This document shows, one piece after another, positions 4,260 to 5,017 of a stretch of 5,017 bases of DNA. Each line of letters starts with the position of its first letter. Position 1 is the stretch's first letter. The notes below the pieces were generated by a model. It worked only from the letters and a program-made list of their open reading frames with translations. It was not told the origin of the DNA and did no database searches. The DNA is from an uncultured Selenomonadales bacterium (lineage in GTDB: Bacteria; Bacillota; Negativicutes; Selenomonadales; Selenomonadaceae): NCBI GenBank assembly GCA_947167555.1, contig CAMVIO010000168.1, forward strand, positions 1 to 5,017, read 5' to 3'. A program made the position numbers and the translations under genes.

Positions 4260-5017
4260 TCAATATTTCAGGTTCACATTCTTTACGTCGGTGATCAGCA
4301 TGTGGCCGGGGGCGTGGGTAATTACCAGTTCCGGCTTCGACTGCATCACTACGTTTTGCGGCGTGACGCCGCAGGGCCAGAAGACCGGAACCTCGCCGTC
4401 GCGGATCGTGACCGCGTCGCCGTAATCGGGGTGCGCTAAATCTTTTATGCCGATGGCCTCCGGCGCGCCGATATGGATGGGCGCGCCATGTACGCGCGGC
4501 ATCTGCCCCGTGATCAGCACCGCCTTCGGCACCAGCGCGTGCGGCAGCGGACGCATGGAAACGACCATGTTGCCATGAAAAACGCCCGCCGACGCACAGG
4601 GAATGTTCGTATCGTACATCGGCACGTTCTTCCCTTCCTCGATCTGACGCACGGGCACATCCGCCGCCAAAAGGTCCCCCTCGAAGGAGAAGCTGCACCC
4701 GATCAGGAAGCTGACGAAATCGTCCCGCCAAAGCTCCGACACGTCCGTATATTCGCCGACCAGCTCGCCCTTCTTGTAGAGCCGGTATTTGGGTAAATCG
4801 GTGGCAATGTCCGCGCCCTCGGCTATCGTGCGCAAAAGCCGCGAGCCCGTGTCGCTGACCTCCAAGAGCGGGCAGGGGCGCGGGTTCCGCTGGCAGAACA
4901 GCAGAAAATCATAGGCGATATCCTTCGGCAATACCACGAGGTTTGCCTGCGCGTAGCCGTCGCACATGCCGGACGTCTGACCGGAGAGTTTTCCTTCACG
5001 GATCAGCTTCCGCACGT
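4260..5017 (-). CDS. DUF1445/YcsI family protein, putative D-glutamate cyclase or hydro-lyase (N-terminus cut by window edge)
   Basis: About 252 residues are present, and the gene runs off the right edge. The visible N-terminal RKLIREGK suggests only some 10-15 residues are missing, against a family length near 260-270. Conserved stretches in order: GYAQANLVVLPKDIAYDFLLFC, CPLLEVSD, DFVSFLIGCSFSFE, NVPMYDTNIPC, VSMRP, RVHGAPIHIG, VPVFWPCGVTPQ and THAPGHMLITDV. Bacterial members are annotated as putative hydro-lyases. The mammalian homologous domain (DGLUCY) converts D-glutamate to 5-oxo-D-proline. Coupling to pxpA 13 nt downstream fits a pathway around 5-oxoproline, as in the Bacillus ycsF-ycsI-kip neighbourhood. 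Family membership is firm; the exact reaction in this organism is inferred. Confidence 0.93.
   Translation of the reverse strand, partial: VRKLIREGKLSGQTSGMCDGYAQANLVVLPKDIAYDFLLFCQRNPRPCPLLEVSDTGSRLLRTIAEGADIATDLPKYRLYKKGELVGEYTDVSELWRDDFVSFLIGCSFSFEGDLLAADVPVRQIEEGKNVPMYDTNIPCASAGVFHGNMVVSMRPLPHALVPKAVLITGQMPRVHGAPIHIGAPEAIGIKDLAHPDYGDAVTIRDGEVPVFWPCGVTPQNVVMQSKPELVITHAPGHMLITDVKNVNLKY

Noticed and set aside
4252..4731. 159-codon minus-strand ORF overlapping the DUF1445 gene
   Set aside because: It is an Arg/Ala/Gly-rich out-of-frame reading of GC-rich coding DNA. The DUF1445 frame carries all the family motifs.
1..5017. CRISPR array, tRNA, rRNA, insertion sequence or att site
   Set aside because: I saw no regularly spaced direct repeats, cloverleaf-like sequence, rRNA stretch, transposase or paired terminal inverted repeats.

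Overview
The window reads as a bacterial accessory region of Firmicutes type. Most genes have strong AGGAGG-like ribosome binding sites, and the gene content (YcsF/YcsI-type metabolism, several toxin-antitoxin-like units) fits a low- to mid-GC anaerobe. A Negativicutes member is possible, but the sequence alone does not fix the taxon. Base composition is mosaic: by hand count, 15 of 60 bases are G or C at 1741-1800 against 39 of 60 at 4621-4680. The left and centre therefore look like an acquired patchwork beside a GC-rich metabolic operon.

Layout, left to right. Positions 1-340 hold a solitary, short RelB/DinJ-type antitoxin gene (minus strand) with its own sigma-70-type promoter, an overlapping inverted-repeat operator and an intrinsic terminator. 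No toxin lies on either side of it. Positions 345-1057 hold a Cro/CI (XRE) regulator on the minus strand, divergent from a 63-residue unknown gene on the plus strand. The intergenic region carries a repeated TTGTTA/TAACAA operator-like motif. Positions 1081-1828 hold a secreted Cys-containing protein of unknown function whose reading frame breaks near 1440-1470 and appears to continue in another frame as the 1562-1828 ORF. Together they would make one exported protein of about 248 residues.

Positions 1861-3320 (minus strand) hold two bicistronic units, each with an 8-bp stop/start overlap. The first is a putative antitoxin plus a zeta-like P-loop toxin (3320 to 2564). The second is a pair of small conserved-looking proteins of unknown function (2486 to 1970) with its own extended -10 promoter. 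Hairpins at 1861-1904, 2533-2556 and 3404-3436 share a common core and separate the units. Positions 3476-5017 (minus strand) hold the 3' end of a metabolic operon: a DUF1445/YcsI-type protein (D-glutamate cyclase family, cut by the window edge) followed 13 nt later by PxpA (LamB/YcsF), a 5-oxoprolinase subunit. Together they suggest conversion of D-glutamate or 5-oxoproline to glutamate.

The most interesting items are the zeta-like toxin with a non-epsilon partner, the adjacent TA-shaped pair of unknown function, the split secreted protein under a likely XRE-controlled promoter, and the family of related terminator hairpins.
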